This document shows, piece by piece, positions 33,136 through 44,827 of a stretch of 64,000 bases of DNA; within the stretch, counting starts at the first letter, position 1; every line of letters begins with the position of its first letter. A program made the translations under genes and the position numbers. Location of the stretch: assembly GCA_949152475.1 (NCBI GenBank), contig OX424561.1, positions 43,676,802 through 43,740,801 of the forward strand, given 5' to 3'. The DNA is from Terebella lapidaria (Eukaryota > Annelida > Polychaeta > Terebellida > Terebellidae). The notes below the pieces were generated by a model. That model made no database searches. It saw nothing but the letters and a program-made list of their open reading frames with translations, and was not told the DNA's origin.

Positions 33136-34628
33136 ATGAGCGAGATGATCATTGAGGCAGGGCCGCGGCGTCTGCGCATGCCCCTTGATGGTCGTCCGTG
33201 TATAGTGCAACCGGTGAGCAATTTTGCCCGAGGAACGGGACTCGTGCTGGGTGGGGCTCTGGTCAAGTCCGACACCTGTGCGATGCCTATCCTCGTGGTG
33301 AATCCCACGGATGCTCCCGTTGTCCTGCGGTGCGGCTGTGTGGCAGCTACTGCTACGCCCGCTTCGTCTAGCTGGGTTATCCCTGACGACCCAGTGTGTT
33401 GTGCTGCGTGTGCGGCCGCGGACGCCGCAGATGATCCGTTCACCCTGCCGGACCATCTGGAATCTAAAGTTCCGACGGACCGGCTGGATTAAGATCAGCG
33501 TCAGGCTCTCCGCAAGCTGCTCAGGCAGTATGCGGATGTGTTCATGAGTCCGGACGGTGCGGTTGGCAAGACAGACGTTGCCAAACACCGCATCGACCTC
33601 CTGGACGAACGTCCTAGACCAGGAGGTGCAAAAGAGGTCTTAGACCAGGAGGTGCAAAAGATGCTCGAGCTAGACATCATCGAACCCAGTGATAGCCCTT
33701 GGGCAAGTCCTGTGGTTATGGTGAAGAAAAAGGACGGCTTGTGGAGGTTCTGTGTGGTAATTGTAAACTTAACGATGCCATGCAGAAGGACTCATATCCT
33801 CTCCCGCACATCGAGGACACCTTTGACTCCTTGGCCGGGTCGCACTACTTCTGTGCTCTGGATCTGGCCTCCAGATATTGGCAGGTGGAGATGGTGGAGA
33901 TCGCACGTCCCCTTATTATCCTCACGGAAAAGGGCGCCGATTTTGTCTGGCAATCTGAGCAGGCTATCGCCTTCTCGGAACTCTGGCAAGCTCTAGTAGC
34001 TGCCCAGGTGCTGCGGCACCCTCGTCCGGATTGTGAATTCATCCTGGACACTGACGCGAGTAACTTTGCACTCGGCGGTGTCCTTCCACAGATCGTGGAC
34101 GGGCAAGAGCGGGTAGTAGCTTATACGAGTGTGGCTCTCAGCCGCTCTCATATGAACTACTGTACCACTCACCGCGAGCTGCTCGCGGTGGTAACCATGA
34201 CCAAGCGTTTCTGGCACTATTTGTTGGGACGCAATTTCCGCTTGCGGACTGATCAAAGTTCGCTGAGATGGCTCCTTAACTATAGTGAGGCCGATGGCTT
34301 GGTGGCCCGGTGGCTCGTCAAACTCAAGGAGTATGACATGCAAATTGAGCACCATGCTGGAAAGTTGCACGGCAATGCTGACGGACTGTCACGTTGTGAT
34401 AAGTGCAAGAACCCTGACTGTGCCGAGATGACTCCATTCCAGCGCGTCGGGGATTCTTCGTCAGACTCGGAACTGGACCTTCCGGGAAGACCGCAGGCCG
34501 TCGCCCCCTCTAACAACATGGCAGCCCAAGCCACAGGAGTTCACCCCCGTGCGAGAACCCGCCGTCACCGGCGTTGGCGTCTCGCATTCGAAGCGGAGGT
34601 GCGACTCAGCTCCAGCGAGTCTTCCTAG
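33136..34628 (+). pseudogene. Gypsy pol, copy 2: deleted RT and RNase H
   Basis: Resumes after the LINE. It carries a TAA near 33489, a small local duplication near 33615-33660, the same frameshift at RFCV and the same loss of the YVDD segment (YWQVEM joined to VEIARPLIILTEKGADF) as copy 1. RNase H is open: DTDASNFALGGVL, THRELLAVVTMTKR, RTDQSSLRWLL, GNADGLSRC. It then extends beyond the copy-1 breakpoint into a Ser/Glu/Asp-rich linker (SSSDSELDLPG). Confidence 0.8.
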
Positions 34629-34637
34629 AGTCCGGCG

Positions 34638-36333
34638 GTGTACTCCTCGTGGGTACCCTCCGCGTCCTCGGGCGAGTCTGAGTACCAATGGTTCTTACCC
34701 CCTGTGGTGATGGCCGCTTGTGCGCAGTCGGACGAGTCGGATGAGGAGCCGAACTACTTGGGCGGCTACTCTCCGGCACAACTGGCTGCGAAGCAGACAG
34801 CTGACAGTGCTCTGGCTCCGGTAATAAAAGCCCTTGAGGCCGGCCAGAAACCCTTCAAGGATGAGTGGAAAACCTACAGGGAGGAGACCCAGTCTCTCAT
34901 CTCCCAGTGGGAAAGACTCTCCTTGAGGGATGGCCTCTTATACCGGCGCTATGAGCCACCGAGCCCACTGCCTCCCATTTGGCAGCTGGTGCTTCCGGCG
35001 GAGCTGTGCAAAGAAGTGCTCCATGCTCCAGTTGCATGACCTCTGGGTCACGGCCACCTGGGAATCCGGAGGACCGTCCATAGGCTACAACAGCGCTTTC
35101 ACTAGCCTGGTAGCAGTTTGGACGTGCAATGATGGTGCGCAGCTTGCCCTCGGTGTCAGGCTCGTAAAGGAGTTCCGGCTCCTGGACGCCACCCCTTGAC
35201 CACGGTTAAGGCTGGCGCGCCTTTTGACCGGATCGCCCTGGACATACTGGATACCCATCGGGTCACCTCGCATGGTTTCCGGTACATCCTGGTGATCTCG
35301 GACTATTTCACCAAATACACCGATGCCTACCCACTACGCCGCCAGACTGCGGACGAGGTAGCTCGGTTGCTGGTGAATAGGTGGGTGGTTTACCATGGTG
35401 TACCTAAGCAGTTACATTCGGATCAGGGCACGCAATTTGAAAGCAACCTGTTCCGGGGCCTCGCACAGATGCTAGGCAGTACCAAGGTGCGGACCACCCC
35501 TTACAGGCCCCAGTCGGACGGACAGGTTGAGCGCTTCAACCGGTCCATCCTGAACAAGCTGGCGACCTTCGTAAATGATCGTGCGAATGATTGGGATGAC
35601 CACCTCCCGTATGTCTTAATGGCGTACAGGTCGTCGATCCACTCTTTGACCGGAGTAACTCCGCACACGATGTTGTACGGCCGGGAACTCAATCTGCCCG
35701 TAGATATTATGTATCCAACTGCGGCGGAAACCAGTGCAGTACCCCAGTGCGGTCGTAGAACGTTGAGTGGGTTCGCCGCGCCCTGGCGAATGCCCATGAC
35801 TTCGCGCGAGCGCGCCTAGACAAGTCGGCCATTCGGCAGAAGCGTGGCTATGACGCCCATGCTAAGGGCAGGCCTGCTTTTGCAGAAGGCGACAAGGTGC
35901 GCTATTATTATCCGCCGCTTAAGCAAGGCAACAAATTTGCTAAGCCGTGGATAGGCCCGTTTACCGTGCTGAAACAGGTGACTGACGTGGACTACCGGAT
36001 CCGGAGGGAATCCGATCCGGATAAGGTTCTGATGGTCCATATCGACAACCTGAAGAAGTACAAGAGCCCGCTCATCACGGATCCGCTCATACAAGATGCG
36101 GAACCGGATGATGCTCCTCTTTTGGACACTTCCGGTCAGCATTCGTGAACTCCGGACGAGCGTATAAGCTGTATGGTGGGTCTTCCGGACCTCTCTGACC
36201 CGTCAGATGACAGTCTCAACGACAATACACCTGATCTCACCGATCCGCAGGTACCCCCAATCCCTCCAACACCTGCGGACGATGGGCAGCCATGCCGGAA
36301 ACCTCGTGTGCCGACCCGATATGGGTGGGATTA
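34638..36333 (+). pseudogene. Gypsy integrase and pol C-terminus
   Basis: A linker (SPAQLAAKQTADSALAPVIK) leads to an HHCC-type N-terminal domain with stops (HLGIRR near 35055; CAACPRCQARKG near 35135). The catalytic core at 35196-35819 has FDRIALDILD (first Asp), HSDQGTQFES (second Asp) and DGQVERFNRSI (Glu), so DDE is complete. After a frameshift a GPF-type C-terminal domain follows (WIGPFTVLKQVTDVDYRIRR, 35897-36148). The end (VPTRYGWD then stop, ~36333) resembles other gypsy pol termini. Confidence 0.8.
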
Positions 36334-38238
36334 ACGTTCCGCCCATGCGGATGCGTATGCGGTATCCATCTATCACATCAGGGATGGATTTTAGGTCGTT
36401 CCGTGGGAATCCGCACGACTTTTCTTTGTAAGCAGTCACTTTGTGGCTATCTCCGGAGTTGAGGTCCGCGGCTATCTTTACGTCGTAATGCCGCCGCTCC
36501 GCATCCGCCCTCCCGTAGTTTCTAGCGCTAGGGACGTGCGGCAGACCTATCCGCATCATGTGGACTGCTGTCCGGCGTAGTTAATCCAACGCCTACACTG
36601 GCCGGACCACTTTTGTCGATTTGCCGGATGCCCTTGGTCCCGGGACAACCTCTTATATGGCCAGACTGAGGTTGGGATTTACGTCCGCTACGGGGGAGGC
36701 GCCTTCCCACGGAATTGGGGAACTGGCATATGGACGCGGGGAATGTGTCTGGATGTGAGGACTGATGTCCGCCATTCGTCCGCGTGACTCGTCCGGCGCT
36801 CCGGACGCTTCCAGACGACGCATTTCGGTGCGTTGTCAACCGTGAGCCACTACTGTAAGGTTGTTTATAGTAGAATAAGATTTCTAACGGCAGGAAATTG
36901 TTTTACCATTATTTTTAATGGACCGGCTGTTAAGTCCGCATGTGCGGACCAGCCGCGGCAGCGGGTGACGCTCATTTCCGTCCGGATCGTACCTTACAAT
37001 ACACGGTCCGGCCGGAATGACCGGAGCCCCGGCCTCCTTCTAAGAAGGGGGTCGTATTCTACATGCACAGCATACTTTGTGGTTTTTGATCCCTATCAAT
37101 ACCATCAGATAAGGTCGATATGCTATCTTATGGTGCTTGTTTGAATCTGGACTCTGTCCGCAGGCAGTTCCGGCGAGCGCCGGCTATTGACTTCATCATG
37201 TTTGGGATTCTCTAGATTGGGCGCCGGCATGAAGGGTTCGCCCCCTAACCATTGAGGTTACGGACATGCCGGCACCGTGCCTAAATCTATTGGATCCGCG
37301 CTCTGGTGGTCGTTGTATAGGCTCTGGGCTTGACCGGGCGTTGCTCTGTGGCTTTACTGTATGTTGGGGTTGCTAGTGGGCGCGTCATGAACGCCACAGG
37401 GCGCCCAATTGTCTGTGGAGCTACTATGGACATGCTCGATCGCTCTGTAAGTGTACCAGCGGCTATGGGGAGTGTTTATATTTATTTATCCATCTCATGT
37501 TATTATTTACTGAGTGGATTAAATGAACCACAAGTATGCGTGCATTCCGTGGAAACGATATTCTTTCTCATCTGATCATACATTGAGATAAGTTTAGTGA
37601 TATATCTTTTTCCTGGTGCAATAGAGAGTGAGAAATCGGGAGATTTTTTCTTTCATTAGAGGGTGTAGGGGATTGTGTGCTGTGTATCAGAAGCTAGTTT
37701 GCCATGATCTATGAACAGCAAGCAAACGGTGGTGAATTTATTTTCATTATTGTTTGAGTGGTGGTAAATGTATTTTTATCGTTGCTGATTGGTGGACATA
37801 ATCGTAATAGCCACAAGTAGATCGACTTCTGATACATTGTATACAAACTCTATCCTGCTGTGGTGATTAATTTCACGTCATTGACTGCCAGTGCGGCAGC
37901 AATAGCTAATGACTGATTTTAATTACTGTATCTGATTGCGGGATCCCCTCGGGATGGCCTATGGCATGATAAGGAGTCACCGGGGGGAGATGCATGTGTA
38001 TGTATGAGCCTGCAGTGAGAAAACGTAATTCGTTTGTTGGCCTGTATGGATCGATGCTATAAATAGACGTTTCCACGGAGACGCGTTATACTGCTGTGCG
38101 TGCAGAATAACTGCCAGCCTCAATGCTGTAAAAACATTGTAACTGACAGATATTCGTCATTCGAGCACTCGGCACTGGTGGAGACAGATCTGCGGATCTG
38201 ACTCCCAGTGTTAACGCATCTTAGAGCGCTTGAATAAC
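36334..38238 (+). other. Non-coding stretch inside the gypsy element
   Basis: About 1.9 kb between the end of pol and the accessory ORF. The first half keeps the GC-rich TCCGG-rich style; from about 37480 it turns AT-rich. A TATA box lies near its right end. No coding frame is convincing, and I did not find an LTR boundary or primer-binding site that would make this the start of a separate element. Confidence 0.45.
38058..38066 (+). promoter_or_regulatory. TATA box upstream of the accessory ORF
   Basis: TATAAATAG, 173 bp before the ATG at 38239, in a locally AT-rich segment. It would suit an internal promoter for a separate transcript of the downstream ORF. Its use is inference. Confidence 0.4.
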
Positions 38239-38400
38239 ATGTCAGAGTCAAGTGACGGGGAAAGTACGGAAGAGAAGGTGCCTCCGGACAGTGATCGCGA
38301 GGTCCTGTCCGGAGATGAGTCCCTTGAGAGCGATAACTCGCTTTCGGGATGAACCGGCTCTGAGGATGATGGCCGTGAGGCCGTCTCCGGGAGCCAACAC

Positions 38401-39018
38401 ACGGGTTCTGCGGAATCCGACTCCGGCAGCTATGTCGAGAGTGTGGTAGACAGGCAGGAACATGCTGTAGAGAGCAACTTGGCCACTATAGGTGCCGAGG
38501 AGCTCCTCGATCCGTCTTCGCTTCCAAACGTGGAAGTGTTGATGGACTACAGCGAGGCGGGCCCTGTTGGTTTGGATATCGAGTTGCATCCACCTGCGAA
38601 GATGCTTGCATCTTTGGGCGTCGATGAGAGTACTCGTCCGGAAACCCGTCCGGATGACCGCGGTCGTCCGGACACCGTACCCGGCGAGAACTCCTCGGTT
38701 TCCGCATCTGCGGAGCCTGTTCCGCTTGTTGAAGGGAAGTCTGCGAGTTGGTCAGACCAGGTTGATGCGGAACTATCCGTGTCCCAGGCCCAACCGGACT
38801 CCCAGGCGCCCGACTCGGAGAAGCCAACGGAGGAGGATGACGGGTTCGTCTCGCCCGTCTCCAAACACACCCGTCTCCGAGCCTTAAAGGTTGCCGAAAA
38901 GCAGTGGGAGACCCATCTGAAACTAGAGGCCTCCAACCGCGGGCAATGTTCCATCACTTCCGTTGTTCAAAAAACGTGTCAAAGATTCATTCTTTCCAGG
39001 AAGTAATCCACTTTATTC
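38401..39018 (+). repeat. 618-bp tandem duplication, copy 1
   Basis: Repeated at 39019-39636 with scattered substitutions. Starts ACGGGTTCTGCGGAATCC. Its right end contains the first ~70 bp of the LINE fragment, so the duplication postdates that LINE insertion. Confidence 0.85.
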
Positions 39019-39636
39019 ACGGGTTCTGCGGAATCCGACTCCGGCAGCAATGTCGAGAGTGTGGTAGACAGGCAGGAACACGCTGTAGAGAGCAACTTGG
39101 CTACTATAGGTGCCGAGGAGCTCCTCGATCCGTCTTCGCTTCCAAACGTGGAAGTGTTGATGGACTACACCGAGGCCGGCCCTGTTGGTTTGGATATCGA
39201 GTTGCATCCGCCTGCGGAGATGCTTGCATCTTTGGGCGTCGATGAGAGTACTCGTCCGGAAACCCGTCCGGATGACCGCGGTCGTCCGGACACCGTACCC
39301 GGCGAGAACTCCTCGGTTTCCGCACCTGCGGAGCCTGTTCCGCCTGTTGAGGGGAAGTCTGCGAGTTGGTCAGACCAGGTTGATGCGGAACTATCCGTGT
39401 CCCAGGCCCAACCGGACTCCCAGGCGCCCGGCTCGGAGAAGCCAACCGAGGAGGATGATGGGTTCGTCTCACCCGTCTCCAAACACACCCGTCTCCGAAC
39501 CTTAAAGGTTGCCGTAAAGCAGTGGGAGGCCCAACTGAAACTAGAGGCCTCCAACCGCGGGCAATGTTCCATCACTTCCGTTGTTCAAAAAACGTGTCAA
39601 AGATTCATTCTTTCCAGAAAGTAATCCACTTTATTC
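39019..39636 (+). repeat. 618-bp tandem duplication, copy 2
   Basis: Second copy of the unit at 38401, continuing into the rest of the LINE fragment at its right end. Confidence 0.85.
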
Positions 39637-40100
39637 ATACGGCACTGGTCGAGCGCCAATTTTTCAAGCACGTTTACGAATGGGCCTCAGCGGCCTTAAC
39701 TCGCATAGTAAAAAAATACTATTTCATGTCTGATGCATCTTGCAGTTGTGGGTTCCGTAACGAAGATACATTGCATTACTTTGTTGATTGCCCAACCTAT
39801 GTAGCTGCCTGCCAAGTTCTTTTTGCCACGTCCGCCCCCCTTCTTAACAATGTATTGCCCGATTTGAACATACATTCAATGAACACTCAGCAAAAAAAGA
39901 CTGTTGTCAATATATACCTGTTCGCGAACTCATCGGAAAGTAAAACTTGGAATATAAATCTATTCAAAAATGTTCATGAATATATTTTACAAACACAGTG
40001 TTTACCTCACTCGTTCTGGACGAGGAGACTCACCTTGTGCATAAATGCATGTGAAAATCCTCAGAAAATAAATTACGTTTAAACAAACGAAAAAAAAAAA
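39565..40100 (+). mobile_element. LINE 3' fragment with poly(A)
   Basis: A 5'-truncated non-LTR retrotransposon: about 170 codons of an ORF2 C-terminus with CSCGFRNEDTLHYFVDCP (Cys/His cluster of CR1/L2/Jockey-type elements), a stop at 40082 and an A-rich tail. Flanking duplication CGCGGGCAA at 39556-39564 and 40101-40109. The family differs from the 2A-bearing LINE. Removing it rejoins the accessory ORF frame (RGQ to PESG). Confidence 0.85.
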
Positions 40101-42567
40101 CGCGGGCAACCGGAGTCTGGTCTGGACGAGGAATCGGACCAACCAGCATGTGGGAAGAAGAAGAGGAAGCACCGGAAGCGCTCGAAATCTACGGGCTCAC
40201 GCTCCAGCGCTCCTCCACCCGGGTCCGGACCTAAGTCCGGAGGTTCCAAGGCGCTGCCACCCAAGAAGGCTGGCGCCGGAGGGTCCTCCACCAGGTCCGG
40301 AGGTACTAAGGCGCCAAATCCTTCGGGAGGCTTTGCGGACAGTACCTCGGCAAAGTCCGGCCAGGGTGCGGGTGGTTCCAGTAAGGGGGCTCCCTCCGGG
40401 AAGCCAAAAGGAACCACCTCCGGCAAGTCCTCCGGCCAAAAGAAGCCGTCCGGAGCTGTCGAGTGCGGGTCGTCACCAGTCGACAAGGGCCGCCGCATGC
40501 CGCAGGAAGGAGATCTCCGGTTGGAACTCCTCCGCAGGCAAGCGGAAGCGGACGGGGCTTCGGACCTGTCTACGGCCACGTTGGCTGCTGGGTGGCAGGC
40601 TCTCGTTGAGGAGCAACGAAAGGAAGCCGCCCAACGCGAGAAGGAAGCCGACCAACGGGCGAAGAGTGTGCCTAGATGTACTAGGTCGAAGTCTCGTTCG
40701 GGGAAATCGTCAACGATCGTCCTCGGAGCAGCCTCCCCTCAAGAAGCTGCAGGCCGAAATGGGCCTCGAGCTGCCTGGTGTGCGTCAGGGCATCTTGTTC
40801 CTTCCACGGTATGGCAGAGATTCGTACTCCCACCGGTCGGCGGAGGCGGGTGCGTCCGCTAATACGCTTTTTACAAGGCCTCGTCCACTGACGGACGAGG
40901 AACGTGCCGGGCTGCCACCCGTGACAGGAGACGGGGTAGAGTATTGTAGGTAGGGCCTGTATTCAATTATGGATACATTCCACCTCGGGTGGCGCCGATC
41001 ATGACCACGTCAGGGTCGGCGAAGAACCGGATCTACCACTACGGTCCGTGGCGCTTTGGACAACGTGTCATGGACGATAGTTGGAGAGAGATAGTTGGAG
41101 GATTACAAGACGGCAGCAGAGGCCGTCCGGACAGGAGCAGAGGCTGTCCGTCAACCGCCGGATTCCCAACCAGTGGAAGAACGGACCCGGATCACCACGG
41201 TCGTGTCTGAGATGCCAAAGATTTTGGCCAAGACGCGCGTGGCCTCCCCAAAGCCGCGGAGCACTCCCTCAAAGACCAAAGGGAAGAGCTCAACCTTCGG
41301 AACCGCTCCGGAACGGACGACCCCCTTTAGGTCTCCTGGTGCTCTGTCAGCGGAGGAGTATCCGGCCTTGCTAGAGGTGACGGTCCCTGGGGGTCCGTCA
41401 GAGAGGCGTGTAAACCCTACTGCCTCTTCGAGCTCCACGAGGGTGGTCAAGCCCAAGACACCTCTTGAGGCTCCCTCTACAGCAAGTGTATCCGTACGAG
41501 CGCCACCTCTCTTGAGGTCGTCGTCCGCGTCCTCTATCCCGATAGAAGGGACGTCCGTGGGATGGCGAAGCATCGCCTCCTTGACAATGGACCCCTTCAG
41601 TCCGGTAGAGGACGTGCTCCGGCAGTACGGCTCCGAGACCGCCAGCGCCTACTCGACTTTTCGCGAGTCGGTGGGCCGAGCGGTTGGCCATCATCGAGAT
41701 GGTTTGGAGCGCATACCGTCGGACCCAGCGCTGGCCAACCTGCCAGTACCCCGAGCTATCGGTAACTGGGGGTCCGCAGGAGTGACCGCGCTGGTCCACG
41801 CGCGGGAAGAGTACCCCTGGGATCACCTCCAGCGAGGCAGGCTCACCCAAACCACGGAGTACCTCGTTGCGGAGATGGACTGCTCTCTGGAACGGCTCAG
41901 CCGGTACCGTGCGGAGGCCTCTCGTGTCGCGTGCCACCTAGCACACGACCAAGGCCTCATGGAAGGCTACCGGACTCTGGTGGCGGAGCGTGAGCGGCAA
42001 GCTTTCCAGCAAGGGAGAGCCGCCGCCCGAGCTGCCGAGTCCGAACAGTCCTCCACCTCCCCCGAGGTTGCCGCTGAGATGCAGCGACTGATGGCTGAGA
42101 ATGAGGAGCTACGGCGACGCTTATGCGAAGCCGAGCCTGCCCAGACTCGCCTCGTTCAGGGCGTTGATGACTCTGCGTCGTCCGCTCTGAATCAGTCAGC
42201 TGCTCAGCAGGCAGATGCAGCCCTGGAGCTGGCCATCTACCCCCTTCTAGTTAAGAAGTGGAGAGAACGCACGGCCGGCCAGGAGCGCACCCTTGACGTG
42301 GTAGAGATGTTCTCTGCTGTCGCCCACCTGGGCGCGACATCTCTGCCCGCCTCCTTCTTGTTGGCGCCGACAGGACCTGGCACGCAGGGCTCTCCAGTGA
42401 AGCCCGTGCAGCTGCCGCCAGGCCTGCCTCGTCTGCCCGTGCAGCCGGACTTCGTCTTACTGGCTCCGCTACGTAAGCGCCCAGCTCCGTTGCGTAGGGA
42501 CCCGTCTCCGCCGCCCAGCCCCAAGAAGGGCGGCACAGATGAGCAGCCAATGGAGGAGGAAGGCTAA

Positions 42568-42856
42568 GGTAGCCTCGTCACTGCGGGAACGCGGCGGCGT
42601 GCCAGAGCGAGTCTGAGGAGCTGGCCGGTCGGGCAGCCTGCACCCCTTTCTAGAGGTACTACTACTTTTGGTCACTCGGTGTGTCATTTCACAAAATTTT
42701 CCAAATTTAAAGGTTAACCTTAAAGATATTCCAAAAACTCGACACACCGTCCCTTTCGGCAGATGACCTTCCAAGGTCATCATCCTTTTTGGACTACCTC
42801 GGTCAAAATTTTAGCTTGTTTATTAGGGTTTATTCCAAATTGTAGAGCGCATTGTA
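42568..42856. other. Gypsy 3' region between accessory ORF and Tigger element
   Basis: Non-coding. It contains an imperfect palindrome (GATGACCTTCCAAGGTCATC, 42763-42782) and no other clear feature. Confidence 0.4.
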
Positions 42857-43916
42857 CAGGAGAACTCCAGCCTGCGGTCACTCCAGAAATGTGGTCAACC
42901 CATGCAATGTGGTCAGATGCATTGGTCCTGAACGCCAGCATAGGCATTTACATGTTAAGGTTACTCCTATAATGTGGCCACTCCCCTTATCCACAATGCG
43001 GTCAGTGTGTCTGGTTCCAAAGGCCCATAAAATCACACAATACGGCCACCAAGCAGCCAACGTCCCCCCCCCCAAACTCATTGATGCAGTCAATTGAACA
43101 TTAGCCTCATGCGGCCAGCCGTCTGCATGTCTTCATTCACGATGCGGTCAGCTGAACATTTACATTAGCCAAGAGCAGCAGGCCGACCGGTTGTCTGTGT
43201 GTCACTTCTTCACACCTCTCTTCTCTTGGCTTACACAAACGTTGATAAACACACACAAGTAGATTTGTCAGCGAAGATATTGCCTCACATATCTGTTTAA
43301 TCATGTGGAACGAATTTATAAATACCCCGCATTTTTCTGTTAGATATCATTCACTCAATCACATTGTTTTGAATAAATCTACAAATCTATCTATCGACAT
43401 GGCCTCGAAAAAAAGAGTTGATCTATCGCTCAAGCAAAAAGTTGAACTTCTGAAGGAAAGTGACGGCAAAAGTAGCCGGCAGCTCGCCCAATGACGAGCC
43501 ATCACCAGAGCCTGAGTGTTTGATTAAAGACGTGTCCGAAGCTCACAAGTGGGCCACTCAACTCGCATCATGTTCTAAATTCCGCCAAACAACAATCACA
43601 TCTTTCTTCAAAAAGTGACATTCAGTTGTTCTAAATATTTTGGGAGTAAACTGTACTGCCTTTTAAGTATTTGTGTTTCAATTATTACATTTATGATATA
43701 ACTTGGTTCAAAAAAATGCTATTCACATATAAACTACATGTACATGTTTTATCTAACTCATACACAAATTGTATAATATATGTTGAATTTCGCTTGAGTT
43801 AACGGCAGATAAACAATATGGCCGGAGATATGGCTGGAGTCCTATAATGTGGCCACTCCTATAATGTGGCCAAAATCACTGGTCCGATGGGTGACCACAT
43901 TACTGGAGTTCTACTG
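42857..43916. mobile_element. Deleted Tigger/pogo-like DNA transposon
   Basis: Ends CAGGAGAACTCCAG on the left and, in reverse complement, CAGTAGAACTCCAG on the right, flanked by TA on both sides (42855-42856, 43917-43918), the pogo/Tc1-type target. Subterminal repeats of the type ATGTGGTCA/ATGTGGCCA occur at both ends. Inside is a fused remnant of the transposase start and end (see next entry). Confidence 0.8.
43399..43618 (+). pseudogene. Tigger transposase N-terminus joined to C-terminus
   Basis: MASKKRVDLSLKQKVELLKE and SDGKSSRQLAQ is the start of the CENP-B-type helix-turn-helix of pogo/Tigger transposases; a stop follows at 43492. A few bases later another frame gives PEPECLIKDVSEAHKWATQL and ITSFFKK-stop, a typical Tigger C-terminus. 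The whole DDE catalytic domain is missing, so this is an internal-deletion derivative that depends on an intact relative. Confidence 0.75.
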
Positions 43917-44100
43917 TAGTTTACTCTGTAGGTCCAGGGGTCGTCCCCCATTCTTCCAAAATGCACCCTTAAGGTCTCAGTCTTCTGCGCCATGACTGTC
44001 TGGTGTCAGCATCTTGCTTCCTTCCGGTTCCTGCATGCGATGCCTTCATCGTGTTTCCCAGTTTTGGGCGCGGGCAGAGCATGTTGGGGATCAACATTGT

Positions 44101-44110
44101 AAGAAGGGGG
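44101..44110 (+). promoter_or_regulatory. Gypsy polypurine tract
   Basis: AAGAAGGGGG directly before TAA and the 3' LTR start at 44114. Purine tracts at this place prime plus-strand DNA synthesis in LTR elements. Confidence 0.65.
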
Positions 44111-44113
44111 TAA

Positions 44114-44827
44114 TGTGGCGATTTTGCCCATAGATCGCGGCAGGAGTCTTTGCAAAACACTAACCAGTTTTACAGTCTATTTTTGGATGCTTCAGCTCGA
44201 AGAATGCATTGCCCCGGCAACGCTTTGTAATCCTCTTTCGCCCAGTAAACTATAACAATGGTTTGACCTAGTTTCCCTTCGTGTCTCGTGTATTGAGGTT
44301 TATATACTCTGGTACCGTTTTGATCTGTGAGTTGTCTCAGAGTTAGGCGAGAGGGACGACGGGGAGATCAGCCATGAGCTCTACGTCCTCGCACCGCGGC
44401 TAATGCCCTCGCAGGCTCTGGGGACCACTTCAGTGGGGAGCCCGGGCTGGGGTAGACCTTGATGACTCGGGGGCGCACGCCCTCTGGATCACCGGTCTTC
44501 TCCACCCGGGATGGTGCGACACAGGCTCTGGCAGACTGTCGGGCTGTCCGGGGTTCCATCCCCGAGGCGGACCGCGGCGAGCCAAGCCTCACAAGCTAAT
44601 ACCACAGTGATGATCTTGTATCTGAGTGGTGTCCGTACGTTGGGCTCGTTGGGCGAGCTGCTACCTGGTTAAAGTTCTGATGATAGAGTAATGACTGCGC
44701 CTGCAGTGACCATCGGTAAGCAGACAACCGCGAGGATCCGGGGATAGCGGGTGCGCGTCCGCGATGACCTGTGGTGAGAGGACTATCCTCGAGGATCCCA
44801 GATAGCGGACGACGTTAAAACTTTGCA
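44114..44827 (+). repeat. Gypsy 3' LTR
   Basis: 714 bp, TGTGGCGATTTTGCCC to AAAACTTTGCA, closely similar to the LTRs at 19158 and 23430 but with the complete right end. Followed by TATA (44828-44831), matching the 4-mer before the 5' LTR. Confidence 0.8.

Larger units (their letters stand above)
38239..42567 (+). pseudogene. Unrecognised accessory ORF between gypsy pol and 3' LTR
   Basis: A long, once continuous coding frame starts MSESSDGESTEEKVPPDSDR. It is acidic and Ser/Glu/Asp-rich to about 38930, then basic (GKKKRKHRKRSKSTG) and Lys/Ser/Gly/Pro-rich to 40480. A Glu/Gln/Arg-rich coiled-coil-like segment (WQALVEEQRKEAAQREKEA) and a short motif (NRIYHYGPWRFGQRV) follow. The last 490 residues (41095-42567) are open, with a second coiled coil (EVAAEMQRLMAENEELRRRL) and a Pro-rich tail. 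It is broken by a TGA near 38350, a 618-bp duplication, a LINE insertion and frameshifts near 40670 and 41090. No signal peptide, membrane segment or enzyme motif is visible. By position it could be env-like, but the composition suggests a nuclear or gag-like phosphoprotein. Confidence 0.55.
19158..44827 (+). mobile_element. Long Ty3/gypsy element with duplicated 5' half
   Basis: LTR ends begin TGTGGCGATTTTGCCC. The 4-mer TATA precedes the 5' LTRs (19154-19157; also 23426-23429 in the duplicated flank) and follows the 3' LTR (44828-44831), consistent with a 4-bp target duplication. Order: LTR, gag with CCHC knuckle, protease, reverse transcriptase (internally deleted), RNase H, integrase with GPF-type C-terminus, a ~6-kb 3' region with a further ORF, a purine tract and the 3' LTR. 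The DNA is GC-rich and full of TCCGGA compared with its AT-rich surroundings. It is defective: stops, frameshifts, a tandem duplication and four later insertions. Confidence 0.8.

Noticed and set aside
36334..38238. Second LTR retrotransposon starting here, with TATAAATAG and a possible primer site (TGGTGGAGACAG near 38174)
   Set aside because: I could not find a matching second LTR or boundary, so the stretch is left as part of the gypsy 3' region.
38547..38957. 136-codon minus-strand frames repeated at 39165-39575
   Set aside because: Antisense to the accessory ORF within the 618-bp duplication; composition follows the plus-strand coding.
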